A stretch of DNA of 64,000 bases from GCA-2687025 sp964473525 (GTDB taxonomy: Bacteria; Poribacteria; WGA-4E; GCA-2687025), in contig CAYYPK010000010.1 in NCBI GenBank assembly GCA_964473525.1, forward strand, positions 62,001-126,000. Direction: 5' to 3'. Under the pieces are notes generated by a model that saw only the letters and a program-made list of their open reading frames with translations, searched no databases and was not told the DNA's origin. Position numbers and translations under genes: made by a program. Positions 53,506 through 61,037 of this stretch are shown piece by piece; the first letter of the stretch is position 1; each line of letters opens with the position of its first letter.

Positions 53506-54999
53506 ATGAACGGCGTCGTTGATTTCCACTGGGGCGCCCTATCGGGGGGCTTCGTCCTGCTCGCCACGCTAGTGGTGTGTCTGTGCCTTGACATGGGACG
53601 CGGGCGCCAATGGCGCGTCGCGACCGGTTGGGCCGCGCTCATCGGCGTGGTCGTCGCCCTCCTGGCCCTGCTCCGTTCGACCGGTACCGTTGCGTTGGCG
53701 TTCGGCGCGCGCGTGGGCGGGTTGCACGAGCCGATCCTTAAGTTCGACGCGTATACGCGGTCGCTCGGGGCGATCTGTCTGCTCGCCACTGCGCTGTGCA
53801 TGCTCCTGTCGATGGGATACCTGGAGCGGTACCGAGCGCAACGCGGCGAGTACTACATCCTCATGCTTCTCTCGGCGCTGGGTATGCTGCTGATCGCTGG
53901 CGGCAACGACCTGATGGTGATCTTCATCGGCGTCGAGCTGCTGTCGCTGCCCCTCTACATCCTGGCCGGATTCCGTAGGACCGCGGAGTCGTCCGAGTCG
54001 TCCCTGAAGTACTTCCTGCTGGGCGCGTTCTCGTCCGGGTTCTTCCTGTACGGCATCGCGCTGATCTACGGCGCGACGGGAACGACGAATCTTACCCGCA
54101 TGGCCGCGTCGCTTCCCCTGGGGTCCGGGCTGTTCCGCGTCGGCATACTGCTCGTCTTGGTCGGGTTCGCGTTCAAGGTCGCGGCCGTGCCGTTCCATCA
54201 GTGGGCGCCGGACGTCTATCAAGGCGCGCCCACGCCCGTGACTGCCTTCTTCGCCTCGGCGCCGAAGGTTGCTGGATTCGCGGGGATCCTGCGGGTGTTC
54301 CTGCTGTCGAGCAGTGGTTACCACGGCGAATGGCAGATGGTGTTCGCGGTCCTGGCGGCGCTGACGATGACCGTTGGCAACCTGCTGGCTCTTACCCAGA
54401 CCAACGTGAAGCGGATGCTGGCGTATTCGAGCGTCGCGCACGCGGGTTACGTCCTCGTGGGACTTGCGGCGGGCGTTAGCGGCGTGTCCTCGGCCGTCTT
54501 CTATCTGCTGCTCTACTCACTCATGAGCATCGGCGCGTTCGGCGCTCTCATCCTGCACGGGGATGAGAAGGACGAGCGGCTCTCCCTGAACGACTTCGCG
54601 GGCATGGGCTTCCGCAGACCCGCCTTGGGAGCGGGCGTTGCGCTGCTGCTGTTGTCGCTCGCGGGCTTCCCTCCCACCGCCGGCTTCCTCGGCAAGCTGT
54701 TCCTGTTCCGCGAGGCGTACGACGCCGGTCTGACATGGTTGGTTGTCATCGGCGTGTTGAACAGCGTGGTCTCCGCGTTCTACTATCTGGGTGTCGTCGT
54801 GAAGATGTACATGACCACGGAGCCTCGCGAGCGGGCCGCCGCGAATCCGTTACCGGCGCTGGCTCGCGGTCTCGTCGTGACCGCCCTCGTCGTGTCGCTC
54901 CTCGGCGTGTGCGCCGGTGGCATCAGTCCAGCCCGACTAATGTCGCTCGTCAAGACGACAACGCCCACGGTGACAACGGCCTTGACACAGGGCTCCTAG
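53506..54999 (+). CDS. nuoN: NADH-quinone oxidoreductase subunit N
   Basis: This 497-residue antiporter-like subunit has about 14 helices. FIGVELLSLPLYILAGFRR (channel Glu), SSLKYFLLGAFSSGFFLYG, AAVPFHQWAPDVYQGAPTPVTAFFASAPKVAG and LAYSSVAHAGYVLVG are typical. The frame reaches back to GTG 53479; ATG 53506 (MNGVVDFHW) is chosen. The stop TAG at 54997 is part of a 14-base palindrome that runs into the start of the next gene. Confidence 0.95.
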   Translation: MNGVVDFHWGALSGGFVLLATLVVCLCLDMGRGRQWRVATGWAALIGVVVALLALLRSTGTVALAFGARVGGLHEPILKFDAYTRSLGAICLLATALCMLLSMGYLERYRAQRGEYYILMLLSALGMLLIAGGNDLMVIFIGVELLSLPLYILAGFRRTAESSESSLKYFLLGAFSSGFFLYGIALIYGATGTTNLTRMAASLPLGSGLFRVGILLVLVGFAFKVAAVPFHQWAPDVYQGAPTPVTAFFASAPKVAGFAGILRVFLLSSSGYHGEWQMVFAVLAALTMTVGNLLALTQTNVKRMLAYSSVAHAGYVLVGLAAGVSGVSSAVFYLLLYSLMSIGAFGALILHGDEKDERLSLNDFAGMGFRRPALGAGVALLLLSLAGFPPTAGFLGKLFLFREAYDAGLTWLVVIGVLNSVVSAFYYLGVVVKMYMTTEPRERAAANPLPALARGLVVTALVVSLLGVCAGGISPARLMSLVKTTTPTVTTALTQGS

Positions 55000-55010
55000 G
55001 CAGCTGCCTA
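54997..55010. repeat. 14-base perfect palindrome at the nuo/atp junction
   Basis: TAGGCAGCTGCCTA reads the same on both strands. It covers the nuoN stop codon at its left end and the A of the next ATG at its right end. No Shine-Dalgarno is evident for that start. It could be chance, a processing signal or a regulator site. Confidence 0.6.
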
Positions 55011-55297
55011 TGAATCTCCGCCCGCCTTCCGGTGATGGCAAGAGCCCTTGGGGGCCGGTCGGAGAACTGACGTCACTCGCGATGACGCTGGCAATATGTG
55101 TGGTCCTCGGCCTTCTTGGGGGTCGTTGGATCGGCAGGAAGCTAGGCTCGGAGGACGCCGGCACTCTTGCTGGGGTAGCATTCGGTGTGGCGGCCGCAGG
55201 GTACGAACTGCGGCGGGTCGTGCGTAGGCTAGAGCGCTACTCGCGCCCGACCCAACCGAGCGACCGACGGGACGAAGGCGAGGCCGATGATGGCTGA
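55010..55297 (+). CDS. AtpZ/AtpI-like small membrane protein of the ATP synthase operon
   Basis: This 95-residue protein has two transmembrane helices. LTSLAMTLAICVVLGLLGGRWIGRKLG followed by AGVAFGVAAAGYELRRVVRRLE matches the AtpZ/F0F1 subunit family (gene 1 type) that precedes atpI in many operons and helps magnesium/calcium supply or c-ring assembly. It begins 10 bases after nuoN and its end overlaps the next gene by 11 bases. The charged C-terminal tail is not conserved. Confidence 0.75.
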   Translation: MNLRPPSGDGKSPWGPVGELTSLAMTLAICVVLGLLGGRWIGRKLGSEDAGTLAGVAFGVAAAGYELRRVVRRLERYSRPTQPSDRRDEGEADDG

Positions 55298-55724
55298 GCG
55301 GCGCCCGGCGATTCCGGCATACGCTCGGCAGCGGTTCATCGTCGAGGTGTACCGCACGGCGCTCGGACTGGGGGCAGCAACGGCCCTGGTAGCAGCCCTC
55401 GTGAGTCGCCCCGCCGGGGTGTCCGTGGCTGCTGGCGCCGCGGTCGCGGTAGTGTCGTTTTGGGCGTTAGAGCGCACCCTAGCCGTCGCCTACGGCAGGT
55501 CATCGGGGACCATAGGCTGGCGAGCCGTTGGTCTCGCGGTTGGCAAGTACGCGCTCATTGGTATCGCGCTCCTGGCCGCGAGTCGAATCGAAGCGGTCAG
55601 CATGGCGCTCTTGGCACTCGGGCTCGCCGTGGTCTACGCCGCAGTGGTTGTGGCGGCCACGCGAGACATGATCCGCAGACGCGCGGCCGACAGAGCGGCC
55701 GCAGGTACGAAGGATGTGGTTTAG
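55287..55724 (+). CDS. atpI: ATP synthase subunit I-like membrane protein
   Basis: This 145-residue protein has four hydrophobic segments and occupies the atpI position directly before atpB. RQRFIVEVYRTALGLGAATALVAAL, VAAGAAVAVVSFWALERTLAVA and VGLAVGKYALIGIALLAASRIE resemble the AtpI family that assists c-ring assembly. Its ATG overlaps the AtpZ-like gene by 11 bases. Similarity of AtpI proteins is low, so assignment leans on position. Confidence 0.65.
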   Translation: MMAERRPAIPAYARQRFIVEVYRTALGLGAATALVAALVSRPAGVSVAAGAAVAVVSFWALERTLAVAYGRSSGTIGWRAVGLAVGKYALIGIALLAASRIEAVSMALLALGLAVVYAAVVVAATRDMIRRRAADRAAAGTKDVV

Positions 55725-55728
55725 GCGT

Positions 55729-56571
55729 ATGCTCAGGAAGATGGCTGCTGTCGCGGCCTCTGCGGGATCGCTCGCGTTCGCCTCCTCCGCGATGGCGGCG
55801 GAGGGTGGACACCAGTCCCTATTTGCCTACCTCGTGCCCGCTGGGTTACGCGGCACGTTGCGCGCGTACCCAAACTGGGGGCAGGTGGACGTCATCGCCA
55901 ACACGTTCTACATATCGCTCACCGTGCTGGTGTTGCTCATCTACCTGGCGCGCAAGCTCAGCTACATCCCCGAGCGGCGAGGGCAGGCGGCGGTTGAGAT
56001 GCTCGTCGAAGGTCTTGGGTCGCAATTCAAGCCGGTGTTGGGGCCGCGCGGCGAGAAGTACCTGCCGTTCATCAGCGCGTATTTCGTGCTGATCCTCGCG
56101 TGGAACCTCGCGGGGCTGCTGCCCGGGCTGCAGGCTCCCACGGCGGAGCTGAACACGACTATCGCCCTGGCGGCTATCTCCATCTTCACCGTACAGGCCG
56201 TGGCGATACGGGAGTTGGGGCTCTTCGGCTACCTGAAGCATCTCGCGGTGGTGCAGGGACCGATCGTCATTCTCATGTTCCCGCTGGAGGTCGTAACCCA
56301 GTTCGCGCGCGTGATATCGCTGGCGTTGCGGCTGTTTGCGAACATCTACGCCAAGGAGGTGGTCCTTGGGGTACTGTACATGCTGGCCGTGAAGCTCTTC
56401 TACATCCCGGTGCAGCTCCCGGTGGTGTTCATCGGCATACTCGCGAGCCTGATCCAGGCGTTCATTTTCGCGATCTTGACCTCGGTATACATCGGGCAGT
56501 TCCTCGAGGAACACGACCACTCGGAGCACCACGACGAAGGCGACGTGGCGCACGCGCACGGCGCGGCCTGA
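55729..56571 (+). CDS. atpB: ATP synthase F0 subunit a
   Basis: This protein has about 280 residues with a signal-like N-terminus (MAAVAASAGSLAFASSAMAAE) and five to six membrane helices. The essential arginine is Arg201 in ISLALRLFANIYAKE, and IPVQLPVVFIGILASLIQAFIFAILTSVYIGQ is the conserved last helix. A His-rich tail (EEHDHSEHHDEGDVAHAHG) follows. An ATG at 55714 is in frame but overlaps the upstream gene, so 55729 is preferred. Subunit a forms the proton half-channels. Confidence 0.94.
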   Translation: MLRKMAAVAASAGSLAFASSAMAAEGGHQSLFAYLVPAGLRGTLRAYPNWGQVDVIANTFYISLTVLVLLIYLARKLSYIPERRGQAAVEMLVEGLGSQFKPVLGPRGEKYLPFISAYFVLILAWNLAGLLPGLQAPTAELNTTIALAAISIFTVQAVAIRELGLFGYLKHLAVVQGPIVILMFPLEVVTQFARVISLALRLFANIYAKEVVLGVLYMLAVKLFYIPVQLPVVFIGILASLIQAFIFAILTSVYIGQFLEEHDHSEHHDEGDVAHAHGAA

Positions 56572-56635
56572 GCGGCGTACAGACCCGGTGTCGGTTTCGC
56601 GGCGGCGCTGCGTTAGCTCCGCCATGGTGATGTCC

Positions 56636-56655
56636 CTCATCGTAGGCACGATGAG
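56636..56655 (+). promoter_or_regulatory. hairpin in the leader before atpE
   Basis: CTCATCGT, a four-base loop and ACGATGAG form a perfect 8-base stem 27 bases before ATG 56683, just upstream of the GGGAG ribosome site at 56669-56673. It lies in the 111-base gap between atpB and atpE. A role in raising or protecting atpE mRNA is possible. Confidence 0.5.
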
Positions 56656-56682
56656 CAATCTCGGAGATGGGAGACGGTACGC

Positions 56683-56976
56683 ATGATCTACTTAGCGGCG
56701 TTGGCGCTAGCAGTTGGTTTCGGCCTGCCGATCGCGGTTCTCGCGGCGGCAACCGCCCAGGGCAAGGCGATCGCGCAGGGCCTCGAGAGCATGGCGCGGC
56801 AGCCTGAATCGGCCGGTGGACTCCAGACAGCGATGCTGATCGGTCTGGCGTTCATCGAGCTGTTCATCCTGCTGTCGTTCGTGCTTGGGTTCCTTCTGCT
56901 CGGCAAGCTGCCGACCATTGATCCCGCGCAGGCTGTCGAGATGGCGAAGGCTGCCGTCGAAACGGCCGCCAACTAA
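56683..56976 (+). CDS. atpE: ATP synthase F0 subunit c
   Basis: This 97-residue, two-helix proteolipid forms the rotor ring. The loop ARQPE (residues 38-42) and the ion-binding Glu59 in GLAFIELFILLSFV are present. Gln26 occupies the position used for sodium in Na+-type rings, but Leu60 follows the Glu instead of Ser or Thr, which speaks for proton coupling. GGGAG lies 9 bases before the ATG. A C-terminal tail of about 20 residues after the second helix is longer than in many c subunits. Confidence 0.94.
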   Translation: MIYLAALALAVGFGLPIAVLAAATAQGKAIAQGLESMARQPESAGGLQTAMLIGLAFIELFILLSFVLGFLLLGKLPTIDPAQAVEMAKAAVETAAN

Positions 56977-57016
56977 GCCACGAAGACCGAGCAACCGCGG
57001 AGACCTGGCGAACACG

Positions 57017-57649
57017 ATGCAGATCTCATGGACACATCGCGCGCGAATCGCCTTGGGCGGTGGCGCCGTCGGCGCCGTCGGGCTTGGGCTGGCTGCGGCT
57101 GCGTTCGCGGCAACGGCCCCCGACACGTCGCACGGCGGCGGCGCTTCTGCCTCGCCTCTTGACGCGCTGCACCTGGACTGGCAGGTCATCGCGGGTCAGG
57201 CGGTCGGGTTCCTCGTCGCGTTCTTCATCCTGTGGCGAGCAGTATTCAGTCGCGTAGGAGCGGTCCTCGATCGCCGGCGCACGGACATCGCGGACAGGAT
57301 GAGTAAGCTCGAATCCGACCAGGCCGAAGCGGCCCGGGTAAGGGCTGAAATCGAAGAGCGCCTGGCCGAAATCGGCCGCGAGGCGCAGGCCCGCTATGAG
57401 ACTGCCACCCGCGAGGGCGAGGAGCAGCGCGAGCGGATCGTCACCGAGGCGCGGGAGGCCGCGCAGGCGGAAGTCGACCGCGCGCAGGAGATGATCGAGC
57501 GCGAGAAGGCCACTGCGATCCTGGAGCTCCGCTCCGAGGTGGCTGGCCTTGTCGTGCAGGCGACGCGCGAGATCCTCGGTGAGTCTCTGGACGAGGCGCG
57601 GCAACGGCAGATCGTCGACGACATGATCGAGCGGCTACCGACGGAGTAG
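57017..57649 (+). CDS. atpF: ATP synthase F0 subunit b
   Basis: This 210-residue stator protein has a signal-like hydrophobic N-terminus (IALGGGAVGAVGLGLAAAAFAATA) followed by a second membrane helix (IAGQAVGFLVAFFILWRAVF) and a long charged helix (LDRRRTDIADRMSKLESDQ onward) typical of subunit b. ATG 57017 is used; the frame back to 56885 overlaps atpE. Two N-terminal hydrophobic stretches suggest a cleaved signal or longer anchor than the usual 156-residue b. Confidence 0.9.
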   Translation: MQISWTHRARIALGGGAVGAVGLGLAAAAFAATAPDTSHGGGASASPLDALHLDWQVIAGQAVGFLVAFFILWRAVFSRVGAVLDRRRTDIADRMSKLESDQAEAARVRAEIEERLAEIGREAQARYETATREGEEQRERIVTEAREAAQAEVDRAQEMIEREKATAILELRSEVAGLVVQATREILGESLDEARQRQIVDDMIERLPTE

Positions 57650-57676
57650 CCGTCCCGGCAAGCGGGGAGACCGGAG

Positions 57677-58219
57677 TTGCGGAACCTGCGCATCGCGCGA
57701 GGATACGCCAAGGCGCTCGTGCAATCCGCCGACGACGCGGGAAGCATCAACGACGTCGAGTCTGGGCTGACAGCCCTCCAGGAGATGCTCTCCGGGTCGG
57801 AGGAGCTGCAGGCGTTCTTCGTCGACCCGATGGTGTCGCCGGAGGCGAAGGCGGAGATCGCCGAGCAGGTGTTCGGCGATGCCCTGCCGCCGCTCCTCCA
57901 ATCGTTCGTCGCGCTGCTCATCGAGAAGCGTCGCGAGCGGGAACTGGCGTCGATAGTCGCCGAGACGCGCCGGCTGCTCAACGAACGTGCTGGGATCGAG
58001 ACGGCGTACGTGAGGAGCGCCATCCCCCTCTCGGACGAGCAGACACAGGGCCTCCAAACGCGCCTTCAGGCAATCACAGGCAACACGATGCAGCTCGAGG
58101 TGGAGATCGACCCCAGCGTGGTGGGCGGCTTCGTCGTACGCATCCAGGACACGATCTACGACGCTTCCGTGAGCACGCAGATTCTGCGGCTGCAGGATTC
58201 CTTGGCGGCGGGACGCTGA
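57677..58219 (+). CDS. atpH: ATP synthase F1 subunit delta
   Basis: This 180-residue stalk subunit starts at TTG 57677 (preceded by GGGGAGACCGG). RIARGYAKALVQSADDAG is the family start, FVDPMVSPEAKAEIAEQVFG the central part, and PSVVGGFVVRIQDTIYDASVSTQILRLQ the C-terminal signature. It joins subunit b to the alpha subunits. atpA starts 14 bases later. Confidence 0.93.
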   Translation: MRNLRIARGYAKALVQSADDAGSINDVESGLTALQEMLSGSEELQAFFVDPMVSPEAKAEIAEQVFGDALPPLLQSFVALLIEKRRERELASIVAETRRLLNERAGIETAYVRSAIPLSDEQTQGLQTRLQAITGNTMQLEVEIDPSVVGGFVVRIQDTIYDASVSTQILRLQDSLAAGR

Positions 58220-58233
58220 CCTAGAGGGACACG

Positions 58234-59766
58234 ATGGCACAGCAGGTACGTCCGGACGAGATTTCAAGAATACTGCGGCAGTCGCTCGAGCGGTTCACCT
58301 CCGAGGTGGATGTCTACGAGTCAGGTACCGTGCTCCAGCTGGGAGACGGCATCGCGCGCGTGCACGGGCTCCAGAATGTAATGGCGTCCGAACTGCTTGA
58401 ATTCCCGGGCGGCGTCATGGGTATGGCGCTGAACCTGGAAGAGGACAACGTCGGTTGCGTGCTCTTCGGCGACAGCACCCACGTCCGCGAAGGCGACACG
58501 GTCAAACGCACGGGGCGCATTATTGAGATCCCCGTGGGCGACGCGCTACTCGGCCGCGTCGTGGATCCGCTCGGTCGCGTGATCGACGGCAAAGGCGACG
58601 TCACCACGAGCGAGACGTTGCCCGTGGAACGCAAAGCCCCAGGCATCATTGATCGGCAACCCGTGCGCGATCCGATGATGACCGGCCTGAAGATCGTGGA
58701 CGGCACGACGCCCGTTGGCCGCGGCCAGCGTGAGTTGATCATCGGCGACCGCCAGATCGGCAAGACCGCCATCGGCATCGACGCGATCATCAACCAGAAG
58801 GACAACGACGTCTACTGCATCTATGTCGCGATCGGCCAGAAGGGGTCGACCATCGCGAAGATCATGCAGGTGCTTGAGGACCACGGCGCTCTCGAATACA
58901 CGACGATCGTGTCCGCGACCGCTAGCGAGCCGGCTCCCATTCTGTGGATCGCGCCGTACGCCGGCGCCACGCTCGCCGAATACTATCGCGACAGCGGACG
59001 CAACTCGCTCGTCATCTACGACGACCTCACCAAGCACGCGTGGGCCTATCGCGAGATGGCGCTGAACCTGCGCCGCCCAGCTGGACGCGAGGCGTACCCA
59101 GGTGACGTGTTCTACCTGCACTCCCGGCTGCTCGAGCGCTCCGCGAAGATGAGCGACGAGCGCGGCGGCGGGTCGATGACGGCTTTACCCATCATCGAGA
59201 CGCAGGAAGAGGACGTTACGACCTACATCCCCACGAACGTCTGGTCCATCACGGACGGGCAGATGATCATGGAGCCGGGCCTGTTCTACTCCGGTGTGCG
59301 GCCGGCGATGAACGTGGGTCTATCGGTATCGCGCCTCATGGGTAACGCCCAGTCCGACTGCATGAAGCAGATCTGCGGGCCGTTGCGCGCGGAGCTGGCG
59401 CGCTACCGCGAAACGCTCGCCTTCGCGCAGTTCGGCTCGGACCAGCTGGACGCGGCAACGCGCGCGCAGCTCGAACGCGGCGAGCGCATGGCGGAACTGC
59501 TCAAGCAGGACCAGTACGAGCCGTTGCCGCAGTGGAAGCAGATTCTCAGCATCTTCGTCGGACGCGAGAACCTGGCGGAGGACGTTGAGGTCGACAACGT
59601 GCGGCACTTCGAACTCGCGCTGCACGACTTCTTCGACCGCGAAGAGAAGCCGATGACCGAGCGACTGGATGAATACGACGAGCTGACGGACGACGAGTTG
59701 GCCGCGCTCAGGTCGGCCGTCGACCGGTTCAAGGAGTCGTACGACCCGTCCAGCGAGGCCGCGTAG
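58234..59766 (+). CDS. atpA: ATP synthase F1 subunit alpha
   Basis: This 510-residue non-catalytic nucleotide-binding subunit has P-loop GDRQIGKT (residues 171-178), VYCIYVAIGQKGSTIAKI, and the signature PAMNVGLSVSRLMG with the arginine that reaches the catalytic site of beta. Length is normal. It is the last gene of the operon: the expected atpG, atpD and atpC do not follow. A strong hairpin terminator lies 30 bases after the stop. Confidence 0.96.
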   Translation: MAQQVRPDEISRILRQSLERFTSEVDVYESGTVLQLGDGIARVHGLQNVMASELLEFPGGVMGMALNLEEDNVGCVLFGDSTHVREGDTVKRTGRIIEIPVGDALLGRVVDPLGRVIDGKGDVTTSETLPVERKAPGIIDRQPVRDPMMTGLKIVDGTTPVGRGQRELIIGDRQIGKTAIGIDAIINQKDNDVYCIYVAIGQKGSTIAKIMQVLEDHGALEYTTIVSATASEPAPILWIAPYAGATLAEYYRDSGRNSLVIYDDLTKHAWAYREMALNLRRPAGREAYPGDVFYLHSRLLERSAKMSDERGGGSMTALPIIETQEEDVTTYIPTNVWSITDGQMIMEPGLFYSGVRPAMNVGLSVSRLMGNAQSDCMKQICGPLRAELARYRETLAFAQFGSDQLDAATRAQLERGERMAELLKQDQYEPLPQWKQILSIFVGRENLAEDVEVDNVRHFELALHDFFDREEKPMTERLDEYDELTDDELAALRSAVDRFKESYDPSSEAA

Positions 59767-59796
59767 CCAGGGCCCGACCTGCCGGTTCGATTTCCC

Positions 59797-59825
59797 ACAC
59801 GCCGCCCACACCGGGCGGCGTGTTT
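59797..59825 (+). terminator. intrinsic terminator after atpA
   Basis: ACACGCCGCCC and GGGCGGCGTGT form an 11-base GC-rich stem with a five-base loop, followed by a short T run. It ends the nuo-atp transcription unit directly after atpA, so the missing atpG, atpD and atpC are not read through from here. Confidence 0.75.
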
Positions 59826-59877
59826 GCGTTGGGGCTACGGCTGGGTCACGACAGCGCGCAGCGAGGAGTCAGACAGA

Positions 59878-60396
59878 ATGGCGGCACGCGGTAACGGCTT
59901 GCTGGTGACGACGCTGGTGATGGGCGCCATGGCGGGAGGGCTCGTCATCGTCGGGGTCGTGCGGGGCGACCGTCAGCACGTGGACGGGCTCCATATCGCG
60001 CTTGGGACAGCCGCGCGCATGCTGCCGTTGATCCTGTGCGCGTTCGTGGTGGCAGGCATGGCGCAGGCACTGGTGCCGACCGGGTTCGTCTCCCGGTGGC
60101 TGGGCGAAGAGTCAGGATGGAAGGGTATCGGCATCGGGGCGGTGGTAGGGAGCCTAACGCCCGGCGGCCCGTACGTGAGCCTGCCCCTGGCCGCCGGGCT
60201 CGTTCAGTCGGGCGCCGGACTGGGGTCGAGCGTTGCATTCCTGACAGGATGGGCCGTGTGGAGCGTCCACCGGCTGCCGCTGGAGTTCAGCATCCTCGGG
60301 TGGCGCCTCACGCTCGTGCGTGTCGCGTGTTGCGCCGTCTTCCCACCCATCGCGGGCGCGCTGGCGCAATCCGTGTCCCGGTACGTCAAGTTGTAG
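59878..60396 (+). CDS. half-length permease of the DUF318/UPF0718 (ArsP-like) family
   Basis: This 172-residue protein has four to five hydrophobic segments. GLHIALGTAARMLPLILCAFVVAGMAQALVP and VVGSLTPGGPYVSLPLAAGL are typical of the ArsP_1/DUF318 permeases, which are longer (about 300 residues) in many bacteria. This is a single-half version, of unknown substrate. ATG 59878 has GAGGAG at about 9 bases. It overlaps the convergent YkgJ-like gene by 11 bases. Confidence 0.7.
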   Translation: MAARGNGLLVTTLVMGAMAGGLVIVGVVRGDRQHVDGLHIALGTAARMLPLILCAFVVAGMAQALVPTGFVSRWLGEESGWKGIGIGAVVGSLTPGGPYVSLPLAAGLVQSGAGLGSSVAFLTGWAVWSVHRLPLEFSILGWRLTLVRVACCAVFPPIAGALAQSVSRYVKL

Positions 60397-61027
60397 GCTC
60401 GGCCACGCCTTCGCCCCGGCGCCGCGCGAGCGCACGCTGCACCTGTTCGGCAATGAGTCCAACCGATTCGTGCTGACTGATGGCGCGGCCTATGTCGTCG
60501 TACTCCGCGAACTGCTCGGCCCGGCCCTCCTCGTGCAGCCAATCCACGAAGGCGTCCGTAGATTCCTCGGTGGGCTGTATCTTCTGCACCATCGCGGCGA
60601 CGGAGCACGCCTCCGAGTCGTTGGCCGCCCAGTGCGTCCGGCATCCATATGGTCGCGCGATGTACGCTCGACAGCGGTCGTCGTCGTCAAGGAACGGGCA
60701 GCGCAGATCGAAGCCGTAGTGCAGGCCGATGAGCGTGTCCTCATCCTCGGACCCATCGCAGCCGGCGTCGGCGCGGCACGCGCGTAGGAGCTCGATGTAG
60801 GCGTCGACCGACCGCGTTAGCACGCGCAGGAGCGCCGGGTCGCGACCGACGTATTCCGCGAGCAGGTCAGCCTCGGATTCGCTGCACGTCGCGTACACCT
60901 TGCAGCAGTGGTGACAGCCGGGCTCGCACGCCACCGTACCACCCTTGTCCTGGAACGAAGCAAGGGTGTGGTCCCAGAACGTGTCTACGTTGTGCTGGAA
61001 AAGAACGAGGTCGGCGTGGGCGATCAT
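60386..61027 (-). CDS. YkgJ-family cysteine-cluster protein
   Basis: This 213-residue soluble protein has CEPGCHHCCK near residue 34 and a second CPFLDDDDRCRAYIARPYGCR block, the C-x3-C-x2-CC pattern of YkgJ/UPF0153 proteins, thought to bind an iron-sulfur or zinc cluster. The molecular role is unknown. Start ATG 61027; it follows the saccharopine dehydrogenase-like gene by 10 bases and is likely co-transcribed with it. Confidence 0.85.
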   Translation of the reverse strand: MIAHADLVLFQHNVDTFWDHTLASFQDKGGTVACEPGCHHCCKVYATCSESEADLLAEYVGRDPALLRVLTRSVDAYIELLRACRADAGCDGSEDEDTLIGLHYGFDLRCPFLDDDDRCRAYIARPYGCRTHWAANDSEACSVAAMVQKIQPTEESTDAFVDWLHEEGRAEQFAEYDDIGRAISQHESVGLIAEQVQRALARRRGEGVAEPTT

Positions 61028-61037
61028 CCGACGGCGT

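Noticed and set aside
54982..54987. Consensus TTGACA near the end of nuoN, a possible internal promoter for atp genes
   Set aside because: No convincing -10 sequence at 16-19 bases downstream; it falls within nuoN codons.
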